Notes: a model not told the origin generated them from the letters alone. A stretch of 64,000 nt of DNA from DATAVB01 sp036267955 (GCA_036267955.1 DATAVB010000164.1:7041-71040); one strand, 5' to 3'. Shown: positions 1 to 8,913, numbered from the stretch's first letter. Numbers and translations: made by a program.

Positions 1-597
1 GCCGTGCGTCGCCGGGAACGGCGGCTTGAGTCGCGGCTGGCCGCGGTAGCCCTCCAGCGAGTCCAGCAGCGCGGTCTCCTCGCCACAGATGTACGCGCCG
101 GCTCCACTGTGGACGACGATATTGACGTTGAGTCCGGAGCCGAGAATGTTCTCGCCGAGATAACCGGCGGCGTAGGCCTCGCGGACCGCGTTGTTGACCC
201 GGCGCAGGCAGTGCACCAGCTCACCGCGGAGATAGATGAACGCGGTCTCGGCCCGGACGGCGTAACAGGTGATGATGATGCCCTCGATCAGCGCGTGCGG
301 ATCGGCCATCATCAGTGGCGCGTCCCGGCAGGTGCCCGGCTCGCCCTCGTCGGCATTCACGACGAGGTAGTGCGGCTTCCCGTCGTTCTGCGGGATGAAC
401 TGCCATTTCATGCCGGTGACGAATCCGGCGCCGCCGCGGCCACGCAGGGTGGATTCCTTGGTCAGCGCGATCAGGTCGTCGGGGTCGGTCTGCAGCGCCT
501 TGCGCAGACCCTGGTAGCCCTCGAGCTGCTCGTAGGTCTTCAGCGTCCACGAGTTCGGCGAGAGCCACCGCTTGGTCAGTACCGGAGTCAGTGGCAT
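1..597 (-). CDS. nuoF: NADH-quinone oxidoreductase subunit F, 3' part missing
   Basis: This is the N-terminal 199 residues of the FMN- and NADH-binding subunit of respiratory complex I, which takes electrons from NADH on the cytoplasmic arm. The FMN-loop motif GRGGAGF is at residues 53-59, followed by NADEGEPGTCRD and YICGEETALL. The [4Fe-4S] cysteines lie in the part beyond the window edge. The ATG at 597 follows the nuoE stop by one base (TGA-G-ATG), so translation is probably coupled. Identity is secure from motifs and operon position; the gene is cut by the window, not broken. Confidence 0.97.
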   Translation of the reverse strand, partial: MPLTPVLTKRWLSPNSWTLKTYEQLEGYQGLRKALQTDPDDLIALTKESTLRGRGGAGFVTGMKWQFIPQNDGKPHYLVVNADEGEPGTCRDAPLMMADPHALIEGIIITCYAVRAETAFIYLRGELVHCLRRVNNAVREAYAAGYLGENILGSGLNVNIVVHSGAGAYICGEETALLDSLEGYRGQPRLKPPFPATHG

Positions 598-598
598 C

Positions 599-1300
599 TC
601 AGGCGTCTTTCTTCTCTTGTGCGGGAATCGGCGTCGCCGGGTCGTACGACGGGGCGGTCTCGCCCTTGTCGGCCGCCATCCGGACCCCGATCAGGGTCGG
701 TCCACCGGCCGACGGCCCGGCCACTCCGGCCTTGGTCTGCTCGTCGTCGGGATCGAAGAAACCGGCCAGCTGGCGCTCGATCTGCTTGAACGTGCAGAGC
801 GGGGCGCCGCGGGTCGGGGCCGGGTTCCGGCCACCACGCAGCTCGCGCAGCAGCTGGTGGGCCGACTCCGGGGTCTGCTGGTCGTAGAACTCGTAGTTGA
901 CCGTCACCACCGGCGCGTAGTCGCAGGCCGCCAGGCATTCGGCGTGCTCCAGGGTGACCTTGCCGTCGTCGGTGGTCTCGTCGTGCCCGACGCCCAGGTG
1001 CTCCTTCAGCGTCGCGAAGATCTCGTCGCCGCCGAGCATCGCGCAGAGCGTGTTGGTGCAGACGCTGACCAGGTAATCGCCGGTGGGATGCCGCTTGTAC
1101 ATCGTGTAGAACGTCGCGACCGCACCCACCTCGGCCTTGGTCAGGCCCAGCTCCTCCGCGCACAGCGCGACGCCCTCGGGGGTGACGTACCCGTCCTCGG
1201 ACTGCACCAGGTGCAGCATCGGCAGCAGCGCCGAGCGTTTCTGCGGATAGCGCGCAATGATCTCCCGGGCCTCGATCCGGGTCTGCTCGCTCAGCGCCAT
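599..1300 (-). CDS. nuoE: NADH-quinone oxidoreductase subunit E
   Basis: This is the thioredoxin-fold [2Fe-2S] subunit of complex I that pairs with NuoF. The ATG at 1300 is chosen because it has an AGGGAG ribosome site just upstream and begins the conserved sequence MALSEQTRIEA; a longer in-frame reading upstream is not conserved. The four cluster cysteines are visible as CTNTLC and CLAAC. At 233 residues it is longer than minimal NuoE proteins because of a C-terminal tail rich in Ala, Gly and Pro, common in actinobacteria. It lies 52 nt after nuoD. Confidence 0.97.
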   Translation of the reverse strand: MALSEQTRIEAREIIARYPQKRSALLPMLHLVQSEDGYVTPEGVALCAEELGLTKAEVGAVATFYTMYKRHPTGDYLVSVCTNTLCAMLGGDEIFATLKEHLGVGHDETTDDGKVTLEHAECLAACDYAPVVTVNYEFYDQQTPESAHQLLRELRGGRNPAPTRGAPLCTFKQIERQLAGFFDPDDEQTKAGVAGPSAGGPTLIGVRMAADKGETAPSYDPATPIPAQEKKDA

Positions 1301-1352
1301 GCCTGCTCCCTCTGCCCGACCCGACCGGGCCGCGCGGACGTCTGGACCGTTC

Positions 1353-2681
1353 TCATCTGTCGCATCCACCCATCACCGGGTCCAGGGAGGCGATCGAGAC
1401 GATCGCGTCGCCCATCATTCCGCCCTCGACCAGCGTGCCGATCGACTGCAGGCCGATGAAGGAGGGCTCCCGGACGTGCACCCGGTAGGGCCGGGTCCCG
1501 CCGTCGGAGACCAGATGGCAGCCGATCTCGCCGCGCGGCGACTCGATCGAGGAGTACACCTGCCCCGGCGGCACCCGGAAACCTTCGGTGACCAGCTTGA
1601 AGTGGTGGATCAGGGCCTCCATCGACTGGCCCATGATGTGCCGGACGTGATCGAGCGAGTTGCCCAGCCCGTCCGCGCCGAGGGCCAGCTGCGCCGGCCA
1701 GGCGATCTTCTTGTCCTCGACCATCACCGGCCCGGGCTCCAGCCGGTCCAGCGCCTGCTCGACGATCTTGCAGGACTCGCGCATCTCGTCCATCCGGACC
1801 AGATACCGGGCCCAGCTGTCGGCGTCGGTGTGGGTCGCGACCTCGAAGTCGTAGTTCTCGTACCCGCAGTACGGCATCGTCTTGCGCAGGTCCCACGGCA
1901 GCCCGGCCGCCCGCAGCATCGGCCCGGACAGGCCCATCGCGAGAGCGCCCGGAACGTCGATGTAGCCGACCTTCTTCAGCCGCTTGTAGAACACCGGCTG
2001 GCCGGTCAGCAGGCCGTGGTACCAGTCGACCCGCTTACGCAGGTATGGAATGAGCTCGCGGATCTGCTCGGCGCCGCCCGGGGGCAGGTCGTTGGCCACG
2101 CCGCCGGGGCGGATGTAGCCGGTGTTCATCCGCAGCCCGGAGGCCAGCTCGAAGATGTCCAGGATCCGCTCGCGGTCCATGAACCCGTCGGTCATCGGGG
2201 TCGTGGCGCCGAGCTCGTTTCCGCCGGTCGCCAGCCACACCAGGTGTGAGGCGATCCGGTTGAGCTCCATCATGATCACCCGCAGCGTGGTGGCGCGGTC
2301 GGGGACCTCGACGCCCAGCAGCTTCTCCACGGCGAGGCAGTAGTTCGTCTCGTTGAACATCGGGGCCAGGTAGTCCGCCCGGGTCAGGAAGGTGACCGCC
2401 TGCGTCCAGGTGCGGAATTCGCAGTTTTTCTCGATCCCGGTGTGCAGGTAGCCGACCACGCCGCGCGCGTCGGTGACCGTCTCGCCCTCGATCTCGATGA
2501 CCACCCGCAGCACGCCGTGCGTCGAGGGGTGCTGCGGTCCCATGTTGACGACGAGGCGCTCCTCGTCGAGCGGGTCGCCGCTGCCGAAGGCCTCGTCCCA
2601 GTCGCCGCCGGTGACCGTGTAGATCCGGCCCTCGGTGGTTTCCCGTTCCCCCGCGTAAGGGTCGGTGCCCGTCGTGCTCAT
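1353..2681 (-). CDS. nuoD: NADH-quinone oxidoreductase subunit D
   Basis: This is the 49-kDa subunit of complex I, which helps form the quinone-binding pocket with NuoB. At 442 residues it matches the family length. Diagnostic motifs are NMGPQHPSTHGV near residue 46, the FNETNY region, and the C-terminal RGEIGCHLVSDGG and EGGMMGDAIVSIASLDPVMGGCDR-type end, where the terminal residues GGCDR are typical. It sits 34 nt downstream of nuoC in the same operon. Confidence 0.98.
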   Translation of the reverse strand: MSTTGTDPYAGERETTEGRIYTVTGGDWDEAFGSGDPLDEERLVVNMGPQHPSTHGVLRVVIEIEGETVTDARGVVGYLHTGIEKNCEFRTWTQAVTFLTRADYLAPMFNETNYCLAVEKLLGVEVPDRATTLRVIMMELNRIASHLVWLATGGNELGATTPMTDGFMDRERILDIFELASGLRMNTGYIRPGGVANDLPPGGAEQIRELIPYLRKRVDWYHGLLTGQPVFYKRLKKVGYIDVPGALAMGLSGPMLRAAGLPWDLRKTMPYCGYENYDFEVATHTDADSWARYLVRMDEMRESCKIVEQALDRLEPGPVMVEDKKIAWPAQLALGADGLGNSLDHVRHIMGQSMEALIHHFKLVTEGFRVPPGQVYSSIESPRGEIGCHLVSDGGTRPYRVHVREPSFIGLQSIGTLVEGGMMGDAIVSIASLDPVMGGCDR

Positions 2682-2715
2682 CGGCTGCCTCCACGGCGAA
2701 GAGTGTGTCGGCAGG

Positions 2716-3444
2716 TCACTTGTAGGCCCTCCGCTCGTCCGGTGGTGCGATGTCGGCGCCCTTGTACTCGACGTGGATGCCGCCGAGCGGGTAGTCCTTG
2801 CGCTGCGGGTGGCCCTCCCAGTCGTCGGGCATGAGCACCCGGGTCAGGGCGGGGTGACCGTCGAAGACCACGCCGAACATGTCGTACGTTTCGCGCTCCT
2901 GCCAGTCCGCCGTCGGGTAGACGGCGGTGACGCTGGGAACGTGCGGATCCTCGACGGTGGTCGCCACCTCGAGCCGGATCCGACGCCGGTAGGTCATCGA
3001 CAGCAGGTGATAGCAGACGTGCAGCCGCTCGGCCTGGTCGAGATAGTCCACACCGGACACACTCGCGCAGAACTCGAACCGCAGCGCCGGGTCGTCCCGG
3101 ACGATCTGCGCCACCTCGGCGATCCGGTCCTTCTTGATGTGGAAGGTGATCTCGCCGCGGTCGACCACGACCCGCAGGATCGAGTCGTCGAACCGCGGGT
3201 ACGCCTCCTGCAGCGCGTCGTACACCTCGTCGAAATAGCCGCCGTACGGTCGTTCGGTCGAGCCGGGCGTGACCTGCCGGCGGACCAGGCCGCCGTACCC
3301 GGAGGTGTCGCCGGAGCCGGCGACACCGAACATCCCCTTGCGCGGCGTACCCGGGACCACGTGACCCGCAGACTCGCCGAACTCCTGGATCTCCCCGGTT
3401 GGCTGTTCTGGCTTGTCCTCGGAGCCCTTTTTCGGGTCGGTCAT
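2716..3444 (-). CDS. nuoC: NADH-quinone oxidoreductase subunit C
   Basis: This is the 30-kDa subunit of the complex I peripheral arm (242 residues). The signature around ERETYDMFGVVFDGHP is present, followed by the conserved RVLMPDDWEGHPQRKDYPLGG-like stretch, where the RKDYPLGG part is diagnostic. The N-terminal 80 residues are a charged, Gly-rich extension typical of actinobacterial NuoC. Its start codon overlaps the nuoB stop by 4 nt (ATGA), indicating translational coupling. Confidence 0.97.
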   Translation of the reverse strand: MTDPKKGSEDKPEQPTGEIQEFGESAGHVVPGTPRKGMFGVAGSGDTSGYGGLVRRQVTPGSTERPYGGYFDEVYDALQEAYPRFDDSILRVVVDRGEITFHIKKDRIAEVAQIVRDDPALRFEFCASVSGVDYLDQAERLHVCYHLLSMTYRRRIRLEVATTVEDPHVPSVTAVYPTADWQERETYDMFGVVFDGHPALTRVLMPDDWEGHPQRKDYPLGGIHVEYKGADIAPPDERRAYK

Positions 3445-4037
3445 TTCGTCTCCGTGTAGGTCGGCAGACCCAGCGGGTTGCGCCTGACGCCGTCGGACGT
3501 GTTGTAGGCCTTCGACGACGCGGTGACGCCGTACCGCGGCTGGTCGACGAGCTGACGGGCCCGGATCGGGCCGAGCGGCTCATGCATGATCTTGTCGTGC
3601 AGCTTCAGGATCGCGTCGAGCAGCATCTCCGGCCGCGGCGGGCAGCCGGGCAGGTACATGTCGACCGGGACGACGTGGTCGACGCCCTGCACGATCGCGT
3701 AGTTGTTGAACATGCCGCCGGATGAGGCGCAGACGCCCATCGACAGCACCCACTTCGGCTCGGGCATCTGGTCATACAACTGGCGCAGCACCGGCGCCAT
3801 CTTCTGGCTGACCCGGCCGGCCACGATCATCAGGTCAGCCTGGCGCGGTGTCGAGGAGAACCGCTCCATGCCGAACCGGGCGATGTCGAACCGGGACCCG
3901 CCGACCGCCATCATCTCGATGGCGCAGCAGGCCAACCCGAAGGTCATCGGCCACATCGACGCCTTGCGCGCGTAGTTCACGACCTTCTCGACGGTGGTCA
4001 ACAGCACACCGCTCGGGAGTTTCTCTTCCAGACCCAT
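3441..4037 (-). CDS. nuoB: NADH-quinone oxidoreductase subunit B
   Basis: This subunit carries the terminal [4Fe-4S] cluster N2 that hands electrons to menaquinone. The ligand cysteines are visible: the adjacent pair in GLACCAIEMM, one in MGVCASSGG and one in LPGCPPRPE. It has 198 residues, and the VDHVVPVDMYLPGCPPRPE region is intact. It lies 30 nt downstream of nuoA and overlaps nuoC by 4 nt. Confidence 0.98.
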   Translation of the reverse strand: MGLEEKLPSGVLLTTVEKVVNYARKASMWPMTFGLACCAIEMMAVGGSRFDIARFGMERFSSTPRQADLMIVAGRVSQKMAPVLRQLYDQMPEPKWVLSMGVCASSGGMFNNYAIVQGVDHVVPVDMYLPGCPPRPEMLLDAILKLHDKIMHEPLGPIRARQLVDQPRYGVTASSKAYNTSDGVRRNPLGLPTYTETK

Positions 4038-4067
4038 TTTTCGTCGGCCTCCTAATCGCTTTCGGCG

Positions 4068-4433
4068 TCAGTTCCAGTCGAGACCGCCGCGCCGCCAGAC
4101 ATAGGCGTACGCGATGAAGACCGTTCCGACGAAGAGCACCATTTCGACGAGGCCGAAGATGCCCAGCGCCTTGTTGGCCACGGCGTAGGGGTAGACGAAG
4201 ACGATTTCGATGTCGAACACGATGAACAGCATCGCGGTCAGATAGAACTTCACCGGGAACCGGCCGCCGCCCACCGGCTGCGGGCTCGGCTCGATACCGC
4301 ATTCGTACGCGTCGTACTTGGCCCGGTTGAACCGCTTCGGCCCGGTGATGGTGGCCAGAATCGCCGAGAACACGGCAAAGCCGGCGGCCAGGAGAAACAT
4401 CCCGATGATCGGAATGTAGGGGGTGAGCGTCAT
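4068..4433 (-). CDS. nuoA: NADH-quinone oxidoreductase subunit A
   Basis: This is a small membrane subunit of complex I (121 residues) with three predicted transmembrane helices. The conserved loop YECGIEP is at about residues 44-50, and FDIEIVFVYP marks the second helix. It is the first gene of the visible nuo block. A separate promoter-like element lies 32-58 nt upstream, so nuoA may be transcribed both from here and by read-through from the reductase gene upstream. Confidence 0.97.
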   Translation of the reverse strand: MTLTPYIPIIGMFLLAAGFAVFSAILATITGPKRFNRAKYDAYECGIEPSPQPVGGGRFPVKFYLTAMLFIVFDIEIVFVYPYAVANKALGIFGLVEMVLFVGTVFIAYAYVWRRGGLDWN

Positions 4434-4464
4434 CCCTTACCGCACCTTCCGAGCTGGTTTTATC

Positions 4465-4491
4465 GTTCGCATTGCAAACGGACATACCCTA
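4465..4491 (-). promoter_or_regulatory. candidate nuoA promoter with an inverted repeat at the start point
   Basis: Read on the minus strand, a TAGGGT hexamer (4486-4491) matches the actinobacterial -10 pattern TANNNT. It is followed at the expected start point by a near-palindrome, GTTTGCAATGCGAAC (4465-4479), whose arms differ at one position. The position between the reductase stop and nuoA suggests an internal nuo promoter under repressor control. No -35 element is convincing. Confidence 0.45.
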
Positions 4492-4552
4492 GATCGAAGT
4501 CGCCACGGCGATTGAGTAAGGCTGCCCTTAGCTGCCGAGTGGGCCGGCCCGC

Positions 4553-5884
4553 TCATGCCGCCGGCGCCAGGCGGGTCAGCGCGTTGATGATCCGGTCCAT
4601 GGCGTCACCCCCCCGCTGATCGGTGAGGTTGGCCAGCAGCTTCAGGACGAAGCGCATCAGCATCGGGTGCGGCAGACCGTGGTGGGTGCACAGCTTCATC
4701 ACCGACGGGTGGCCGATCAGCTTCACGAAGACGCCGCCGAGCCGGTAGTAACCGCCGTACGCATCCTTCAGCGCCTGCGGGTACGCGGCCAGCGCGCGCT
4801 CCCGGGCCGGGCCGGCCGGCCGGGTCAGCGCCTGGACGATCACCTCGGCCGCCATTTCGCCGGACTCCATCGCGTAGGCGATGCCCTCGCCGTTGAACGG
4901 GTTGACCACGCCGCCGGCGTCGCCGACCAGCAGCAGCCCGTCGCGGTAGTGCGGCGTGCGGTTGAACCCCATCGGCAGCCCGCCGCCGCGGGTCGGGCCA
5001 GTCGCGTTCTCCTCGACGTAGCCCCACTCCCGCGGAAGCCCGTCCAGCCAGCGGGTCAGCATTTCCCGGTAGTTGCTCTTGCCGAAGCCGACCGAGGTGT
5101 TGAGCACCCCGAGGCCGACATTGGAGGTGCCGTCGCCGAGGCCGAAGATCCAGCCGTAGCCGGGCAACAGCGCGTCCTTGCCGCCGGTGGCCTGGGAGTC
5201 CTTCAACTCCAGCCAGGACTCCAGGTGGTCGTCGTCGTGCCGCGGGCTCTTGTAGTAACGCCGGACGGCCACGCCCATCGGCCGGTCCTCGCGCTTGGCG
5301 ATACCCAGGGCGAGCGCCAACCGGCCGGAGACGCCGTCCGCGGCGACCACCAGCGGCGCGCGATAGGTCGCCGGCGCCTTGTCCGGCCCGATCTCGGCGG
5401 CGACTCCGACGACCCGGCCGCGGTCGTCCTGCACCGGCGCCGTGACGTTGCTGAGCTCCTGCAGCCGGACCCCCGACTTCTGGGCCCGCCGCACCAGCAG
5501 CTCGTCCAGGTCGGCCCGGCTGCGGGTCAGCCCGAAGTCCGGGTAGCTGGCCAGCTCCGGCCACGGCAGCTCGAGGCGGAGGCCGCCACCGAGGACGCGC
5601 AGACCCTTGTTACGCAGCCAGCCGGCCTGCTCGGTGGTGTCGACACCCATCCGGATCAGCGACCGGACCGAGCGCGGGGTCAGCCCATCGCCGCAGACCT
5701 TGTCCCGCGGGTAGGCGGTCTTCTCCAGCAGCAGCACGTCGAGGCCGGCCTGGGCGAGGTAGTACGCGGCGGCCGAGCCGCCGGGGCCGCCACCGACGAC
5801 GATGACGTCCGCGTCATCGGCGGACGAGCGGGCGGCCGGGCTTGCTGAGCTACCCGGGACCGGCATACCTGCGGTGGGAGTCAC
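4553..5884 (-). CDS. geranylgeranyl reductase family FAD-dependent oxidoreductase (MenJ-like)
   Basis: This is a flavoprotein of the geranylgeranyl reductase family, which saturates isoprenoid double bonds. Its place next to nuo and menG fits the mycobacterial MenJ role of reducing one unit of the menaquinone side chain; that assignment is inference. The Rossmann FAD motif VIVVGGGPGGSAAAYYL is near the N-terminus, then RDKVCGDGL, and the second FAD motif LLVGDAGGVVNPFNGEGI. GTG at 5884 is preferred because AGGAAAG precedes it. An in-frame GTG at 5968 would add 28 poorly conserved residues. Confidence 0.9.
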   Translation of the reverse strand: MTPTAGMPVPGSSASPAARSSADDADVIVVGGGPGGSAAAYYLAQAGLDVLLLEKTAYPRDKVCGDGLTPRSVRSLIRMGVDTTEQAGWLRNKGLRVLGGGLRLELPWPELASYPDFGLTRSRADLDELLVRRAQKSGVRLQELSNVTAPVQDDRGRVVGVAAEIGPDKAPATYRAPLVVAADGVSGRLALALGIAKREDRPMGVAVRRYYKSPRHDDDHLESWLELKDSQATGGKDALLPGYGWIFGLGDGTSNVGLGVLNTSVGFGKSNYREMLTRWLDGLPREWGYVEENATGPTRGGGLPMGFNRTPHYRDGLLLVGDAGGVVNPFNGEGIAYAMESGEMAAEVIVQALTRPAGPARERALAAYPQALKDAYGGYYRLGGVFVKLIGHPSVMKLCTHHGLPHPMLMRFVLKLLANLTDQRGGDAMDRIINALTRLAPAA

Positions 5885-5971
5885 GGCGCTTTCCTGGAAG
5901 TTTGAATCAGCGATGTCGATCGGCGGGTTGTCGATCAGAGAATTTTGGTCGGGCGGAACGGTCAACACCGC

Positions 5972-5989
5972 TTGTGAACGTCTTCACTA
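5972..5989. promoter_or_regulatory. putative Rex operator upstream of the reductase-nuo block
   Basis: The site TTGTGAACGTCTTCACTA matches the actinobacterial Rex operator consensus TTGTGAA-N4-TTCACAA at all but one position. On the minus strand it lies just downstream of a TATTAG -10-like hexamer, so it would span the transcription start, an effective place for repression. Rex itself is encoded at 37168-38154 and carries a second such site. In streptomycetes Rex controls nuo and cytochrome genes, which fits this location. Confidence 0.7.
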
Positions 5990-6094
5990 ATACGGAGGTC
6001 AGTGTACGACCGAGGATCGACTGACCCCGCGCGGGCCCCGCCTGCTCCAGGCTGTTCCCGCGCGCCACTGCCGGTTCCGGTCGCCGGAAAGCAC

Positions 6095-6142
6095 GAACGG
6101 GACGGGCCCGTACGCAAGTGCGTACGAAGACCCGTCCCGTTC
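6095..6142 (-). terminator. 48-nt hairpin between two minus-strand genes
   Basis: A 12-bp perfect outer stem (GAACGGGACGGG at 6095-6106 pairing with 6131-6142) encloses an inner 7-bp stem (CGTACGC at 6109-6115 with 6120-6126). It lies 38 nt beyond the stop of the small protein gene ending at 6180 and before the reductase promoter. No T-run follows, so this is a probable intrinsic-type or U-less actinobacterial terminator. Confidence 0.6.
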
Positions 6143-6179
6143 ATGACCAGCGGCAGGCAGGCGCCGCCCGGCGATACGG

Positions 6180-6548
6180 CTAGGCGGAGGGCTTGTCTGT
6201 CGTATCCGTGCCAGCGTCGGTGCCCGTGTCGGCAGCGCTGTCGGATGCCGTCTCAGTCGCGTCCGCCACGGTCTCGGCGGGTGCGTCCGTCGCGGTGGTG
6301 GCGGCCGCTGCCGGAGCGGCCGGGTCGGCCGCTGCCGGGGCACTGTCGGCACTGTCGGCCGCATCCGTCCCGTCAGCCTTCACCTTGTCGATCACCTGGT
6401 CGGCTTTCTCCCCGGCCTTGGCGATCTTGTCGTGGTACTTGCCCTTGGTCTTGTCGTCGACGAAGTCGCCCGCCTTGTCGACGGCGGACTTGATCTGGCC
6501 CTCGCGGTCCTTGACCAGTCCCTTGAGTCTGTCGAGTAGTCCTGCCAT
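6180..6548 (-). CDS. Rv0909/MT0933-like small protein (antitoxin family)
   Basis: This is a 122-residue soluble protein. The N-terminal 55 residues (MAGLLDRLKGLVKDREG, then a Lys-rich helix with DKTKGKYHDKI) resemble the MT0933/Rv0909 family annotated as antitoxin. The C-terminal half is low-complexity Ala, Thr and Asp. Start ATG 6548 has a strong AAGGAG site. No toxin partner (in mycobacteria a polyketide-cyclase-like protein) is adjacent, so an antitoxin role is doubtful; members of this family are common as single genes in actinobacteria. Confidence 0.75.
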   Translation of the reverse strand: MAGLLDRLKGLVKDREGQIKSAVDKAGDFVDDKTKGKYHDKIAKAGEKADQVIDKVKADGTDAADSADSAPAAADPAAPAAAATTATDAPAETVADATETASDSAADTGTDAGTDTTDKPSA

Positions 6549-6775
6549 AGCGATGATTCTCCTTGTGAGGCCCCGACCGGCGTTCTTCTTAGTGGTAACG
6601 GTACGGCGTCGTGTGAAGGAATGCGCATACAGCACCCCGTCACACGCCGCAATCGATTCGGCCGGACCCGGACGCATCGCGGCCTGTAACACTCGTAACA
6701 CCTGCGACACAGGCAAAAAGACCACAAAGGACCCACAAATCAGGGGGCCGGACGGGCACCGGCCGGCTCCGCGCC

Positions 6776-7465
6776 TCAGGCGCTGCGGGTGCCCCGATGC
6801 AGCGCGACGATGCCGCCGGTCAGATTGCGCCAGGCGACCGACTCCCAGCCGGCCGCCCCGATCCGATCGGCCAGGCCGGCCTGGTCCGGCCACTCGCGGA
6901 TCGAGTCGGCCAGGTATTCGTACGCCTCCGGCGAGCTGCTCACCCTGCGGGCCAGCGGCGGGATCGCCCGCATCAGGTACTCGACGTACACGGTCCGGAA
7001 CGGCCGCCAGGTCGGCACGCTGAACTCGACGACAAGCAGCCGCCCACCCGGCCGGGTGACCCGGCGGAACTCCGCCAGCGCCGCGTCGATGTCGACCACG
7101 TTGCGCAGCCCGAAGGAGATGGTGACCGCGTCGAAACTCCCGTCGGCGAACGGCAGGCGCAGCGCGTCGCCGGCGACCAGCGGCACCGGCCGGCCGCGCG
7201 AGGCACTCAGCATGCCGACGGAGAAGTCGCAGCCCACCACGAACGCGCCGGACCGAGCCAGCGCGACGGTCGAGGCGCCCGTACCGGCCGCGACGTCCAA
7301 CACCCGTTCCCCCGGAATGGCGTGCAGCGACTCGCGGACAATCCGGCGCCACCGGTAGTCCTGCCCCAGCGACATCAGGGTGTTCATCACGTCGTACCGA
7401 CGGGCCACCCCGTCAAACATCGTCGCAACGGCATCCGGGTCCTTGGCCAGCGTCGCTCTGCTCAC
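6776..7465 (-). CDS. menG: demethylmenaquinone methyltransferase
   Basis: This SAM-dependent enzyme (UbiE/MenG family, 229 residues) makes menaquinone by methylating demethylmenaquinone, the last ring step. The start region DPDAVATMFDGVARRYDVMN is the family signature. SAM motif I is VLDVAAGTGAS, followed by GDALRLPFADGSFDAVTISFGLRN, where the FGLRNV part is diagnostic. It is divergent from menF, with 155 nt between their starts, and close to the MenJ-like gene, as in mycobacteria. Confidence 0.95.
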   Translation of the reverse strand: MSRATLAKDPDAVATMFDGVARRYDVMNTLMSLGQDYRWRRIVRESLHAIPGERVLDVAAGTGASTVALARSGAFVVGCDFSVGMLSASRGRPVPLVAGDALRLPFADGSFDAVTISFGLRNVVDIDAALAEFRRVTRPGGRLLVVEFSVPTWRPFRTVYVEYLMRAIPPLARRVSSSPEAYEYLADSIREWPDQAGLADRIGAAGWESVAWRNLTGGIVALHRGTRSA

Positions 7466-7607
7466 AGCGAGTCAGTCTCTCACCGCCCAATTCGCCGTTC
7501 GCCAGGCGACCTGGCCCGCGACCGCCAGCGGGAGTGGGGCGTGCCACATCCGGCCGCCTTGACCGGGTTAGCCGAAGGGTTCCAGCGGCCGTCGCGCAGC
7601 CGGTACG

Positions 7608-7613
7608 TAGGCT
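7608..7613 (+). promoter_or_regulatory. -10 hexamer for a leaderless menF transcript
   Basis: TAGGCT fits the actinobacterial -10 pattern and ends 7 nt before the GTG at 7621, so transcription should begin at or next to the start codon. No Shine-Dalgarno sequence is present, which supports a leaderless mRNA. Confidence 0.55.
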
Positions 7614-7620
7614 GACACCC

Positions 7621-8892
7621 GTGACCAGCGCCCCTGACCTCAAAGCGATCACCGTGCGCAGCGTCGGTCTGGACGCTCCCGGCCCGCTGCCGAGCCGGCT
7701 CCCCGCCGGCCCTGTCTTCTCCTGGGTCCGCGAGGGCGACGGGATGATCGGCTGGGGTGAGTTGACCCGGTACGAATGGACCGGCGGCGAGGGCGCGGCC
7801 GGCGCGGGCGCCTGGTGGCGGGACTGGTGCCGCGGTCTGCAGGTGCGCGACGAGGTGGGGTTGCCCGGCACCGGGCCGGTCGCATTCGGCAGCCTCGCGT
7901 TCGACCAGCGCACCGCCTCCTCCGCGCTGGTGGTGCCCCGGGTGATCCTGGGCCGGCGCGGCGATCACGCCTGGCTGACCACGTTCGGGGACGACGCAGC
8001 TCTGCCCGAGCCGGGCGTGTTCCCGCATCCGACGCAGGTCCGGTACGCCGACGGTGCGCTCTCTCCCGACCAGTGGGGCGCCGCGGTGGCCGAGGCGGTG
8101 CGCCGGATCCGGGCCGGCGAGCTGCACAAGGTCGTGCTGGCCCGGGATCTGGTGGCGACCACCGAGCCGCCGGTCGATGTGCGGTCGCTGCTGGTCTGGT
8201 TGGCCGATCGCTACCCGTCGTGCTGGACCTACAGCGTGGACGGCCTGGTCGGCGCGACCCCCGAGCTGCTGGTGCGGCGGCGGGGCAACCGGGTCGACTC
8301 CCGGGTGCTGGCCGGCACGTCCTGGCGCGGCTCGGTGCAGGACGACCAGCCAGATCACGCGGACTCGCGTGGGCAGGACGACACCGACGAGGCCGAGCGG
8401 CATCTGATGGCCTCAACGAAGGACCTCGGCGAGCACGAGTACGCGGCCGCCTCCACGGCCCGGATCCTCACCGAGTTCTGCTCGGAGCTGGACGTGCCGC
8501 CGCCGTCCCTGCTGCGGCTGCCGAACGTGTCCCATCTGGCCACCGAGATCGTCGGCACCCTCAACCGGGACGTGAGCTCGATCGAGCTGGCCGGCGCGTT
8601 GAACCTGACCGCCGCGGTGTGTGGGACGCCGACCGAGGTGGCGGTGGACCTCATCCCGGAACTGGAACGGATGCCGCGCGGCCGCTACGCCGGGCCGATC
8701 GGTTGGGTCGACGCCGCCGGCGACGGCGACTGGGGCATCGCGCTGCGCGGGGCCCAGGTCGACGGGGCTCAGGTGCGGATGTTCGCCGGCTGCGGGATCG
8801 TGGCCGGCTCCGAGCCCGACCGCGAACTCGCCGAGACTCAGGCCAAGTTCATCGTCATGCGCGACGCCCTGGAATCGCGCGACCGCACCTAA
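7621..8892 (+). CDS. menF: isochorismate synthase
   Basis: This is a chorismate-utilising enzyme (423 residues) converting chorismate to isochorismate, the entry to menaquinone synthesis. An alternative is entC-type siderophore use, but the menC, menE and menG neighbours favour menaquinone. The C-terminal chorismate-binding domain shows RIRAGELHKVVLARDL, the ATPELLVRR motif, LAGTSWRG and the end motif GCGIVAGSEPDRELAETQAKF. GTG 7621 is preferred over an upstream in-frame ATG at 7534 because the promoter lies between them. Confidence 0.92.
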   Translation: MTSAPDLKAITVRSVGLDAPGPLPSRLPAGPVFSWVREGDGMIGWGELTRYEWTGGEGAAGAGAWWRDWCRGLQVRDEVGLPGTGPVAFGSLAFDQRTASSALVVPRVILGRRGDHAWLTTFGDDAALPEPGVFPHPTQVRYADGALSPDQWGAAVAEAVRRIRAGELHKVVLARDLVATTEPPVDVRSLLVWLADRYPSCWTYSVDGLVGATPELLVRRRGNRVDSRVLAGTSWRGSVQDDQPDHADSRGQDDTDEAERHLMASTKDLGEHEYAAASTARILTEFCSELDVPPPSLLRLPNVSHLATEIVGTLNRDVSSIELAGALNLTAAVCGTPTEVAVDLIPELERMPRGRYAGPIGWVDAAGDGDWGIALRGAQVDGAQVRMFAGCGIVAGSEPDRELAETQAKFIVMRDALESRDRT

Positions 8893-8913
8893 CTTTTGCG
8901 CCCGCCCGCCCCC

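Noticed and set aside
6180..6548. Complete toxin-antitoxin pair at the Rv0909-like gene
   Set aside because: No polyketide-cyclase-like or other toxin gene lies on either side; only the antitoxin-family half is present.
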